Assembly (NCBI GenBank): GCA_028284065.1
Contig: JANQSJ010000011.1
Location: 124,001-188,000 of the forward strand
Direction: 5' to 3'
Source: Parvularculaceae bacterium
GTDB lineage: Bacteria; Pseudomonadota; Alphaproteobacteria; Caulobacterales; Parvularculaceae
DNA: 64,000 nucleotides
Below, piece after piece: positions 26,815 through 34,544 of the stretch (position 1 is its first letter; the number at the start of each line of letters is the position of its first letter). The position numbers and the translations under genes are program-made. Below the pieces are notes generated by a model. It was given only the letters and a program-made list of their open reading frames with translations, was not told where the DNA came from and searched no databases.

Positions 26815-27386
26815 GCCGACGCCTCAGACAGTGAGATCACGTCACGGGCGACGGCATCGCCCGACGGCGCGTCGCCTTCAGCGTTGTCGTCCTCGGGCTT
26901 CCACTCGACTTCAAAGCTCTCGTCATCATCGGATGGGGATGTTTCGGGTTCTGCGTCCGCCGGCGTCTGTTCCGCCGCCTCAGTCGCCAGCTCAGCTTCT
27001 TCTGCGTCGCCGCCCGCGGCCTCGTCGGCATCCGCCGTCTGCGGCTCGGCGCCACTTGTCGCTCGGCCGCGCAGCGCCTCGGCGCGCGCGGCGATGAGCG
27101 CGTCGAGCGCCGCCTCCACGGCGGCAAGCTCGCCCTTCAGCGCTTCCTCAAGCGCCCCGCCCTGCTCCAGGAGCGGGCCAAGGCGTTCGACCGATTTTTC
27201 AGCGGCGAGGTGAGCGTGCGCAATGGTTGTCTGCGCCTCCTCCACCGATTTCGACAGCGATGCGAGGCTCGACGCGATGCCGTTTCGCGTGCTTTTCAGT
27301 TTACGGAGCCTGATGCTCAGCACATAACAGTAAAGGCATGCGCACAGGCTCGCCGCAAGGAGAAGGAAGTCTGCGATCAGTTCCAT
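26811..27386 (-). CDS. DUF6468-type bitopic flagellar protein
   Basis: This 191-residue protein has one N-terminal membrane helix (LIADFLLLAASLCACLYCYVL), then a conserved juxtamembrane segment SIRLRKLKSTRNGIASSLASL with heptad-like continuation to about residue 95, and an acidic, disordered Glu/Ala/Asp tail. This layout matches DUF6468 proteins that sit beside fliL in alphaproteobacteria; a Caulobacter protein encoded near fliL, PflI, acts in flagellar positioning and may be related, which is inference. It lies 7 bp after fliL2 and overlaps motE. Confidence 0.7.
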   Translation of the reverse strand: MELIADFLLLAASLCACLYCYVLSIRLRKLKSTRNGIASSLASLSKSVEEAQTTIAHAHLAAEKSVERLGPLLEQGGALEEALKGELAAVEAALDALIAARAEALRGRATSGAEPQTADADEAAGGDAEEAELATEAAEQTPADAEPETSPSDDDESFEVEWKPEDDNAEGDAPSGDAVARDVISLSEASA

Positions 27387-27393
27387 GATGGCG

Positions 27394-27966
27394 TCAATCC
27401 AGAATAAAGTCGGTTACGAGGACGCCCTGAATGGACTCTTCGGGCGCGACTATCCGCAATCGCCGAGCGATATGGGCGCGAATTCGCGACATTGACGCGG
27501 GCGACTCAAAATCTCTCGCGTCGACGGCGCGAAGATATGTGTTCAGGACGTCGCGAAAGCGAGGCACAAGCCGCGCAAGGTCATCCGCATAGGCAGGATC
27601 GCCTTCGATAACGATGGAGATCTTGAGACGGCGTGCGGCGGCCTCCGGACCAAGAGAGATAATGAGAGGTTCAAGATCGACATAGGCTGTCCCGCCGCCC
27701 TTGGCGGACTTACCCTTCTTGCCTTTTCCGTTCTTCTTGTCGCTCTTCTTCTCGCCCTTGCCGCCATGTCCCCCGTCATGATCGCCGCCATGGTCGTCCT
27801 TTTTGGCGCCATGCCCGTCGGCGTCCCCATGCGCTTCCGCGGCGTCCTTGTCCGCGGCCGGCGCAAGCGCGAATGCGGCGACCCCGGATATGGCGGCCAT
27901 CACCGCCGCGCCGCCAATGGCGATCAGCGGGTTCAAACCCTTTTTCTTGCCTTCTTCGGTCGTCAT
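27394..27966 (-). CDS. fliL: FliL-type stator-associated protein with His-rich linker (copy 2)
   Basis: This second FliL paralogue (190 residues) has a membrane helix at about 13-35, a linker at about 40-80 rich in His, Asp, Gly and Lys (repeats such as DGHG and GGHGGK, then a Lys run), and a FliL domain from YVDLEPLIISLG to GVLVTDFILD. It is the first gene of the leftward motor operon, divergent from fliF across 228 bp. In Caulobacter fliL is followed by fliM; here it is followed by DUF6468 and motE instead. Confidence 0.85.
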   Translation of the reverse strand: MTTEEGKKKGLNPLIAIGGAAVMAAISGVAAFALAPAADKDAAEAHGDADGHGAKKDDHGGDHDGGHGGKGEKKSDKKNGKGKKGKSAKGGGTAYVDLEPLIISLGPEAAARRLKISIVIEGDPAYADDLARLVPRFRDVLNTYLRAVDARDFESPASMSRIRAHIARRLRIVAPEESIQGVLVTDFILD

Positions 27967-28194
27967 TACAATCGCGCTGGAAAGTTGGCCGTATACGGTA
28001 TTTCACGCTGAAGACGCGGTAGCCAAGATTGCGTCAATGCGATCCATATAGACAACCACTCCTAAACCTAATGTTAAGCCTGTCCTCGCAAGTTGCGGCA
28101 TGCGGGAAACGCATCGATCGGTCGCGCGCGCCTTCAATTCCTGAAGCGCGTCGCAGCCGCGTTAACGCTCTGCGGGCGGGACGACTAAGTCAGT

Positions 28195-29763
28195 ATGCAA
28201 AACTTGTTAGCAATTTGGTCACGACTGAGCGCCGGCAGGCGGGCCATGCTTCTAGGCGCCGTCGCGGCGACGCTTACGGCGCTCGGATTTTCGATCTTCC
28301 AGGCGCGCACGCCGGAAATGTCGCTGCTGTACGCAGGGCTTGAGCCTGCGGTCGCAGGCGACGTGATGATGGCGCTTGAGCGCATGGACGTGGACGCGGA
28401 AACGCGCGGCGACGCAATCTATGTTCCCAGGCCAAAGCGCGACAATGTGCGGATGGCGCTGGCGCGCGAAGGCCTGCCGGCCAAAAGCCAGGCTGGATAC
28501 GAACTCCTTGACGGCCTCAGCGGTTTTGCGACCACCTCGGAAATGTTCGACGCGGCCTACTGGCGCGCGAAGGAGGGCGAACTCGCCCGGACCATCCTTT
28601 CCGTCCCGGGAGTGCGCTCGGCGCGCGTGCACATCGGCGCGGCGAAACGCACGTCCTTTGATGCGTCGGCCGACGCCAATTCGGCGGTCGTAACCGTGCG
28701 CATGGGCCGCGGCCCCCTCGGCAAACCGCAGGCGCTGTCGATCCGTTATCTCGTCTCGCTGGCGATCGCCGGCTTGCCGGAGGAGAAGGTCGCGGTCATC
28801 GACGCCGAAGCGGGCGTCGTCCTGCGCCCTGGCGATGGCGCGGCCGAGGCCGAAGCGATCGGCATGGCCAACGAACGCGAACGCGAAATGGAGCGGCGGC
28901 TGACGTCCCTTCTGGAGGCCCGCGTCGGCCCCGGCGCGGCGCGCGTCAGCGTCGCGCTTGAACTCGACATGGAGCGCGAAGCGATGAGCGAGCGCATTCT
29001 CGATCCGGACAGTCGCGTGACGACGGGCCGCGAGACGACAGACATCACTCAGAACTCGTCCGGACTCGCAGGCGCCGTCACGGTCGCCAGCAACCTCCCG
29101 GACGGCGACGCAGGCGGCGGACAGCAGTCGCAAAGCCAGCGCAACGAAGCGCGCGAACGGATCGACTACGAGTTTTCAGAAGTTCGGCGGGAACGCGAAA
29201 AGAGCCCCGGCTCCGTCAAGCGCGTGTCGGTCGCGGTGCTGGTGGATGCGGTGCGCGAGGTCGGCGCGGATGGCGCGACCGTGACCACGCCCCGCACGCC
29301 GGAGGAAATCGAGTCCCTGCGGCAACTCGTGGAATCGGCGATCGGCTTTGACGACGCCCGCGGCGACGTCGTCACAGTTGAGGCGATGACGTTCCAGGGC
29401 GCAGCGGCAGGGGCCGGCGTTGAAGCGGCTGGGTCCCCGGCGGGCCAATTGGTTCAGGATAACGTGATGGGACTGGTCAAGGTGCTGATCCCGTCCCTTG
29501 TGACGCTCATTCTCGGCCTCTTCGTGGTGCGGCCGCTCTTGTCTCAGACCTCGTCGACGGCGCTCGCCGTCGCAGAGGAAGAGGACGAAGCGGACAACTT
29601 CATGCCGGCGACCGTCGACTTTGCGCCGATGGATGACATGGGCGGCGAGATCGAAGGGCCGGAAGATTCCCTCGACAAGCTGAAGGAAATCGCCTCCGAC
29701 AAGCAGGAGGAAACCGCGGCGCTCATCAAGACCTGGCTTGATCGGGCGGAGGAGCCGGCATGA
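28195..29763 (+). CDS. fliF: Flagellar MS-ring protein FliF
   Basis: FliF (522 residues) builds the MS-ring in the inner membrane. The first membrane helix lies at about 19-37, ring-building motifs follow (SLLYAGLEPAVAGDVMMAL, FATTSEMFDAAYWRAKEGELARTI, VSLAIAGLPEEKVAVID), and the second membrane helix is near residues 425-445 (VLIPSLVTLILGLFVVRPLL). The C-terminal tail, which binds FliG, is acidic. Its stop overlaps the fliH start (ATGA), opening a tightly coupled five-gene operon. Confidence 0.96.
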   Translation: MQNLLAIWSRLSAGRRAMLLGAVAATLTALGFSIFQARTPEMSLLYAGLEPAVAGDVMMALERMDVDAETRGDAIYVPRPKRDNVRMALAREGLPAKSQAGYELLDGLSGFATTSEMFDAAYWRAKEGELARTILSVPGVRSARVHIGAAKRTSFDASADANSAVVTVRMGRGPLGKPQALSIRYLVSLAIAGLPEEKVAVIDAEAGVVLRPGDGAAEAEAIGMANEREREMERRLTSLLEARVGPGAARVSVALELDMEREAMSERILDPDSRVTTGRETTDITQNSSGLAGAVTVASNLPDGDAGGGQQSQSQRNEARERIDYEFSEVRREREKSPGSVKRVSVAVLVDAVREVGADGATVTTPRTPEEIESLRQLVESAIGFDDARGDVVTVEAMTFQGAAAGAGVEAAGSPAGQLVQDNVMGLVKVLIPSLVTLILGLFVVRPLLSQTSSTALAVAEEEDEADNFMPATVDFAPMDDMGGEIEGPEDSLDKLKEIASDKQEETAALIKTWLDRAEEPA

Positions 29764-30380
29764 CGGCCACGCGGATAGAACTTGAGGACTTTCTGAAGCC
29801 GGCGGCGTCGCTGCATGCGGATTTTGACGCGGCCGCGGACGCGCCCGACATTGAGGCGATCGAAGCGGAAGCCTATGGGCGGGGGCGTGAAGCAGGCCTG
29901 CGTGAAGCGCGGGAGGAACGCCGCACAGGGACGATCGAAGCGACAAAGGAGCTGATCAGGGGCGTCGAGGCAACGCTCGACGAGAGACTTGCCGCTCAGG
30001 AGCGCGCTCGCCTCGGCTATCTGGAGCAGATCTTCAGGACCCTGCTCCCGAGCATGGCGGAGATGGCGTTCCCCCGGGAAGCCGCAGCCCTTGTCGAGGA
30101 GGTCGTCTCTGAGCTGACGGCCACAGGCCGCGACGCGCCCTTTCTCAAGCTGCATGTGCCGCCCGCGTCTTACGACGACGTCGTATCGATGATCGAGGAC
30201 GCGCAAGCCGCCGGCTATCTGGCGTGCTTCGCTGACCCGAGCGTCGCAGAGGGCGCCGCCGAAATCGTCTGGCCCGACGGCGGCGCGAATCTCGACGCCG
30301 CAAGCGTTATCGACGCAGTCCAGAACGCCTTAACCGCGGCCCTTCACGCCGCCGACAGCGAGCCGTCTAATGATGAATGA
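29760..30380 (+). CDS. fliH: FliH-like flagellar export protein
   Basis: This 206-residue protein is in the fliH position and has the expected shape: an acidic N-terminus, a Gly/Arg/Glu-rich helix (AYGRGREAGLREAREERRTGTIEAT) and a C-terminal mixed domain similar to a V-ATPase E-subunit/FliH domain. FliH regulates the FliI ATPase and links it to the rotor through FliN. It overlaps fliF by 4 bp and fliN by 11 bp. Sequence conservation in FliH is low, so context contributes much of the call. Confidence 0.8.
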   Translation: MTATRIELEDFLKPAASLHADFDAAADAPDIEAIEAEAYGRGREAGLREAREERRTGTIEATKELIRGVEATLDERLAAQERARLGYLEQIFRTLLPSMAEMAFPREAAALVEEVVSELTATGRDAPFLKLHVPPASYDDVVSMIEDAQAAGYLACFADPSVAEGAAEIVWPDGGANLDAASVIDAVQNALTAALHAADSEPSNDE

Positions 30381-30753
30381 AGAAGAAGAAGACGTATTCG
30401 ACGAGATCGAAGCGGTGATCGTCGACGAGAACGAAAATGGCGACGCCGAACCGACCGCACTCGACGCCGCATCGGCGGGGTCGACGATCGAGGAGAATTA
30501 CAGCGTCGACGGCATACTGACGGTTCCGATCGAAGTCGTCGTGTCGGTCGGCAAGGCGCAACCGCTGATCCGGGATTTCCTCGGCATGACGCGCGATTCG
30601 CTTCTTGTGCTCGACAGCAAGATTGACGATCCCGTGGAGGTGCGCGTCGCCGGCCGCACGATCGCGCGCGGCGAATTGCAGGAGATGCCGGAGCAGGAAG
30701 GCGTCCTCGCGGTCCGCCTGACCGAAATCGTCGCGCGGGGCGACAATCAGTGA
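30370..30753 (+). CDS. fliN: Flagellar motor switch protein FliN
   Basis: FliN is a C-ring component. The first 50 residues are acidic and low-complexity; the rest is a SpoA domain with VPIEVVVSVGKAQPLIRDFLGM, LDSKIDDPVEVRVAGRTIARGEL and VRLTEIVARG. The 127-residue length is usual. It overlaps fliH by 11 bp and its stop overlaps the GTG start of fliP. FliM, its C-ring partner, is not encoded nearby. Confidence 0.93.
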   Translation: MMNEEEEDVFDEIEAVIVDENENGDAEPTALDAASAGSTIEENYSVDGILTVPIEVVVSVGKAQPLIRDFLGMTRDSLLVLDSKIDDPVEVRVAGRTIARGELQEMPEQEGVLAVRLTEIVARGDNQ

Positions 30754-31604
30754 CGCAACGGCGCCGACACGCGTGGCCTCGCCTGAGCGCCGTCGCCGCG
30801 ATTCTCGGCGCGGCGCTGGCGACCCTGTGCATCGGCGCCGCATCCGCGCAGTTTGAAGGCCAACAGTCGCAGGCGCCAGGGATCGAAATTCCCGACGTCC
30901 AGGGTCCGGACCCAATCGGCGACATCCTCGCCGATGAGGACGGCCCGGCGCCGCTGAGCGCGCGCGTCGTTCAGACATTCCTGATCATCACGGTCCTAAG
31001 CCTCGCGCCCGGGATCGCTATGATGGTTACTTGTCTACCCTTCATGGTCGTTGTGCTGAGCATTTTGCGTCAGGCGATCGGGCTTCAGCAAGCGCCGCCG
31101 AACATGATGATCATCTCTCTTGGCATGTTCCTTACCTTTTTCGTCATGGAGCCTGTGTTCAAGGACGCTTGGGGTCTCGGGGTCTCGCCCTACCTCGACA
31201 ATGTCATTACCGAAGAGCAAGCGATCGAAAGGACGCTTGATCCATTTCGCGTGTTTATGCAGGGACGCGTTGAGCCGGGCGTCGTTGCAACCTTGGCGGA
31301 CGCCGCGCCGAATATGGCGATCGACGCGCAGAGCGTTGACGCTCAGGAGGACGCCGAGACGCCCTACAAGCTATTGATCCCCGCCTTCATGCTTTCGGAG
31401 ATACAGCGCGCATTCGAAGTTGGCTTCCTCGTCTTTCTGCCCTTCGTCCTTATCGACCTCATCGTCGCGTCGATCCTGATGGCGATGGGCATGATGATGG
31501 TGCCGCCCGCCGTCATCTCGCTACCGTTCAAACTCATCTTCTTCGTACTGTCTGACGGGTGGACGGTCGTCGCCGCCGCCCTCGTTCGTGGATACGCATC
31601 ATGA
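30750..31604 (+). CDS. fliP: Flagellar export gate protein FliP
   Basis: FliP forms the export channel with FliQ and FliR. A signal peptide (about 1-30, with SAQFEGQ after it) is followed by a Pro/Asp-rich periplasmic segment and four membrane helices. Family blocks include MVTCLPFMVVVLSILRQAIG, APPNMMIISLGMFLTFFVM, AFEVGFLVFLPFVLIDL and MVPPAVISLPFKLIFFVL. It starts with GTG overlapping the fliN stop and ends overlapping fliG (ATGA). At 284 residues it is longer than many FliPs because of the periplasmic segment after the signal. Confidence 0.95.
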   Translation: MTQRRRHAWPRLSAVAAILGAALATLCIGAASAQFEGQQSQAPGIEIPDVQGPDPIGDILADEDGPAPLSARVVQTFLIITVLSLAPGIAMMVTCLPFMVVVLSILRQAIGLQQAPPNMMIISLGMFLTFFVMEPVFKDAWGLGVSPYLDNVITEEQAIERTLDPFRVFMQGRVEPGVVATLADAAPNMAIDAQSVDAQEDAETPYKLLIPAFMLSEIQRAFEVGFLVFLPFVLIDLIVASILMAMGMMMVPPAVISLPFKLIFFVLSDGWTVVAAALVRGYAS

Positions 31605-32680
31605 CCGATCTCGTCGCGTTCGAAGACGCCCCGCCGCCCGCCGCTTCCGAAGAACCTGTGGTCGCGAGCCTTTCCACTGCGCAGAAGGCCGCCGTTTTGC
31701 TGGCGGCGATGGGGCCAGAGGTCGCAGGGCCGATCGTCGAGCGCATCGGCGACAAGCATCTGAGATCCTTCGCCCGCGCCTTTTCGCAACTGCGGTCAAT
31801 CCCGCGGTCGGCGGTCGATATCATCATTGATGAATTCCTGAACGACGTTGATCGGCCAACAGACGAAGTGCGCGGCGGCTTCAAGCAAACCCAAGCGCTC
31901 CTAGCTAATTTCGTCGCCTCGGAGACGCTGGCCCGCATTTTGGACGATATTGATGCGCCTGGCGGTAAATCCGTATGGGAAAAGCTTGATCAGGCGAACG
32001 AGCATGATCTCTCGGAATATCTGAAAACCCAGCACCCGCAGGTCGTAGCGGTCGTGCTCAGCAGGCTAGGCGCCGAAACCTCCGCGCGACTCCTCGACAG
32101 TTTCGAGGAGCGGTTCACGAAATCCGTTCTGTTGCGCATGGCGCGTCTTTCGACGGTGGATCAGCGCTTCGTCAACACGATCGCCAAGACAATCACTAAG
32201 GAGTTCATCAAGCCGATGCGCCGGCGCGCCTTGTCGCGCCGTCCGAGCGATGTGCTCAGCACGGTGATTAATTACCTCCCGCAAGATAAACGCGTGCACG
32301 TGCTTGAGTTCATCGAAGGCGAAGAACCGGCCCTTGCGGACGAAGTCAAGAAATCGCTCCTGACCTTCCAGGATCTGTGGCAGCGCCTGCCGCCCGCGGC
32401 GATCGCGGCGATCGTTCGCGTCGCGGATCGCGCGCAGCTTCTTCAGGCGATCAAGTTCGGCAAACAGAATGCCGCCAAAACCATCGAGTTCTTCTTCGAA
32501 AACCTATCTAAACGGATGGGCCAGCAACTCGAAGAAGACATTGAGAAGATGACCTCCGTTAAGATGAAGGACGCCGAAGCGGCCCAGAACGCGATCATCG
32601 ACGTTATCCGCAAGCTGGTGGAGGCCGGCGAAGTGGAGCTGATCGATCTGGAGACTGACGACAGCGACGAGTACCTATAG
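31601..32680 (+). CDS. fliG: Flagellar rotor protein FliG
   Basis: FliG (359 residues from the ATG at 31601, overlapping the fliP stop) is the torque-generating rotor protein. The N-terminal domain begins STAQKAAVLLAAMGPEVAG, the middle domain has the EHPQ-like KTQHPQVVAVVLSRL, and the C-terminal domain has charged helices including TFQDLWQRL and LSKRMGQQLEEDIEKM. An ORF start at 31559 lies within fliP and is rejected. fliG being last, after fliP, rather than directly after fliF, is an unusual order. Confidence 0.96.
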   Translation: MTDLVAFEDAPPPAASEEPVVASLSTAQKAAVLLAAMGPEVAGPIVERIGDKHLRSFARAFSQLRSIPRSAVDIIIDEFLNDVDRPTDEVRGGFKQTQALLANFVASETLARILDDIDAPGGKSVWEKLDQANEHDLSEYLKTQHPQVVAVVLSRLGAETSARLLDSFEERFTKSVLLRMARLSTVDQRFVNTIAKTITKEFIKPMRRRALSRRPSDVLSTVINYLPQDKRVHVLEFIEGEEPALADEVKKSLLTFQDLWQRLPPAAIAAIVRVADRAQLLQAIKFGKQNAAKTIEFFFENLSKRMGQQLEEDIEKMTSVKMKDAEAAQNAIIDVIRKLVEAGEVELIDLETDDSDEYL

Positions 32681-32693
32681 TCAACCACGCGAT

Positions 32694-32725
32694 AAGGGCG
32701 CTGAACGTCCCGGCGTTCAGCCCTT
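32694..32725. terminator. Possible bidirectional terminator between fliG and SDR gene
   Basis: CTGAACG/CGTTCAG (32701-32707, 32714-32720) extended by AAGGG/CCCTT forms a stem with a 2-base bulge and a 6-base loop in the 36 bp between the convergent fliG and SDR genes, overlapping the SDR stop. A short CCTTTT follows on the plus strand. Confidence 0.45.
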
Positions 32726-33514
32726 GGCCTTTTGCATCTTCTTCGCCGCCGCCGGCAGGCTGAAGAGGCCGCCGCCTTCGACGGACAGGACCTCGCCGGT
32801 CAGGAACGGCGCATCAGTTCGGGACAGGAAGATCGCCGCCGCCGCGACGTCCGCGGCGTCGCCCAGGCGCCCCGACGGCGCCACCGCGCGCAGGGCGCCC
32901 GCCTCCACATCGGAAAGCCCCGTCCCTGCGACGGCCCCGACGCGCACCGCATTTATGCGGATGCCCTCGCGCGCGTAGCTCGCGGCGAGCGCGCGGGAAA
33001 ACGCAAAGACGCCGCCGCCTGAGGCGGCCCGCGCCGGGTCAAGATACGCCGGATTATCGTCAAGAGAGACATTCACTATCGAAAAGGGGGCCGGCGCATC
33101 GTCCTCGGCCTTCTGCTTCATGAACTGCCGGATGATTGTCTGGTTGAAGACCACCGCGCCGCCCAGATCGTCGAACAGTCGGGCGCGCAGCGCATCGTCC
33201 GGAAGGTCGTGAAACGCGTCCTTTTCGGGGCCCGAACCGGCGTCAGGCGCAGGCGCATGAATCGCAGCGTCAACCCGGCCGAACGTTTCCAGCGCTTCCG
33301 CGACGATATTGTGCGCATGCAGCTTGTTCGCCGGGTCGCCGCAAACGAATTCAACTGCCCCTTCCTTGGCGGCGAGCCCATCGGCGACGGACCTTGCAGC
33401 CTTCTCGTCGCGATCGGAAACGACGAGACGCGCCCCAGTCGCCGCGGCGGCCGCGGCGCAGGCCGCGCCGATCGACCCGCCGACATTGGTTATCACAATC
33501 GTGGGTTTCGCCAT
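32717..33514 (-). CDS. SDR-fold protein with degenerate active site
   Basis: This 265-residue protein has a Rossmann fold of the short-chain dehydrogenase type, with a modified nucleotide-binding motif TNVGGSIGAA, then SDRDEKAARSV and a C-terminal GEVLSVEGGGLFSL. The catalytic YxxxK segment is replaced: where YxxSK is expected the sequence reads RAASGGGVFAFSRALA, so Tyr and Lys appear to be Arg and Gly. It may therefore bind a nucleotide without classical oxidoreductase activity. It stands alone, convergent with fliG. The function is unknown. Confidence 0.8.
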   Translation of the reverse strand: MAKPTIVITNVGGSIGAACAAAAAATGARLVVSDRDEKAARSVADGLAAKEGAVEFVCGDPANKLHAHNIVAEALETFGRVDAAIHAPAPDAGSGPEKDAFHDLPDDALRARLFDDLGGAVVFNQTIIRQFMKQKAEDDAPAPFSIVNVSLDDNPAYLDPARAASGGGVFAFSRALAASYAREGIRINAVRVGAVAGTGLSDVEAGALRAVAPSGRLGDAADVAAAAIFLSRTDAPFLTGEVLSVEGGGLFSLPAAAKKMQKAKG

Positions 33515-34064
33515 CGCCCTCTTCCACAGCGAAGCCGGCCGCGAATAGACGCCCGGAGAGTGTCCAGTCGATGCCGTTTTCGGCTAACGCACCGGAGGTG
33601 CTTTCAAACTATCGTTTAAAACAATGTTGCGGCGCCGGTCGAGCCGTCCTTGCGTCACCCACAAGGCTACCCGGCCCCTGCCCAGGCGGGCCGGCCAAAC
33701 GACCGGCGGCGGGTAGAATTGACAGCGATCAGGGCAAACCGTTCGGCGTCCCGCGCCTTGCTTTGCTGCGAGCGGCACAAAGCTTCGCCCGCCGCGCAGG
33801 CGAGCGGATGCAGATGGTCAGGTTACTCTGAGAGAACCATGACTATTGGGGAGAAAAGGCGAGGATGGCGGTCGCCGACGGATTTTCGAGCCGCCAGATT
33901 TTCGAGCCGGTGAATTTTCAAGTTGTCTGTATGTCAATCCGCCACCAACCACGCCAGTGGGCTGGCGCGTCGTCGCCATGCGTCAGAGCCCCTACAAGAC
34001 CGCCGGAGAGTCGAATGGCGACTCAGACAGGACGCCGCCGGCGGAGGCGCATTTCGAGGGCGCT
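33515..34064. other. 550-bp gap with possible structured RNA
   Basis: No convincing gene is present; the short reading frames on both strands lack ribosome-binding sites and recognisable sequence. Bases 33667-33716 could fold into a three-way junction: an outer CTACCCG/CGGGTAG stem (33667-33673, 33710-33716) enclosing two GC-rich hairpins. It does not match RNase P, SRP, tmRNA or tRNA hallmarks. The SDR promoter is presumably at the left end. Confidence 0.4.
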
Positions 34065-34244
34065 CTAGTCGGCCCCGCTCCTTCGTCGCAGCGCGGCGAT
34101 TTGGTCTTTGACGATCAACTTACGGCGCTTTAGCTCGTGCGTTCTCGATTCGTCCGCGAGAGGCCGTTTCATCTCTGTGGAAAGCGCCTCGTCCAGCTCC
34201 TGATGCCGACGGTTAAGAGATTGCAAGTGAGCGTCTATCGCCAT
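34065..34244 (-). CDS. Small DUF465 (YdcH-like) protein
   Basis: This 59-residue, highly charged helical protein has the DUF465 pattern HQELDEALSTEM...HELKRRKLIVKDQIAAL. The ATG at 34244 has a clear AGGAGA ribosome-binding site; the longer open frame upstream is not supported. The function of the family is not established. A second, longer DUF465 protein lies at 35729-36055 on the other strand, flanking ubiX. Confidence 0.88.
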   Translation of the reverse strand: MAIDAHLQSLNRRHQELDEALSTEMKRPLADESRTHELKRRKLIVKDQIAALRRRSGAD

Positions 34245-34376
34245 AGTTTCTCTCCTGTGGCTACTGGGAAAGTAGAACACGAAAAAGGCGTCGATGTCGA
34301 TGGAAATCGTCCGTGGCCTTGCAACTTTGACGCGACGCGGCCGGCGGGCGATCGGCGTGGTCAACCGCGTAATTTT

Positions 34377-34544
34377 ATGAAAATTGTCCGTATCCCCGCA
34401 GTCACGCGCCGCCTTGGCGAAGAGGTTCTCCCGGACGCCCTGAGCCGCGTCCATGACGCGGTGCACGCGTTTGTCCTGGTAAGGAGCGGCGACGGCGCGC
34501 GCGGCAGGAATTCCCATCCGCAGCGGGGAGACCCAGCCGCATGA
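34377..34544 (+). CDS. Possible small protein overlapping ubiX start
   Basis: A 55-codon frame begins MKIVRIPAVTRRLGEEVL and ends with a TGA overlapping the ubiX ATG (ATGA), as translationally coupled genes do. No ribosome-binding site precedes its ATG and I do not recognise the protein; the C-terminal half is Arg/Gly-rich and may be chance coding in GC-rich leader DNA. I list it only as a candidate. Confidence 0.2.
   Translation: MKIVRIPAVTRRLGEEVLPDALSRVHDAVHAFVLVRSGDGARGRNSHPQRGDPAA

Noticed and set aside
28252-29133. 293-codon minus-strand frame inside fliF
   Set aside because: fliF is unambiguous; the frame lacks a ribosome-binding site and has shadow-type composition.
33580-34060. RNase P, SRP, 6S or tmRNA in the gene-free region
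   Set aside because: The hallmark sequences of RNase P, SRP RNA and tmRNA are absent on both strands, and 6S cannot be recognised from sequence alone.
33650-34133. Short plus-strand frames in the SDR-DUF465 gap
   Set aside because: They lack ribosome-binding sites, overlap one another and show no family pattern.
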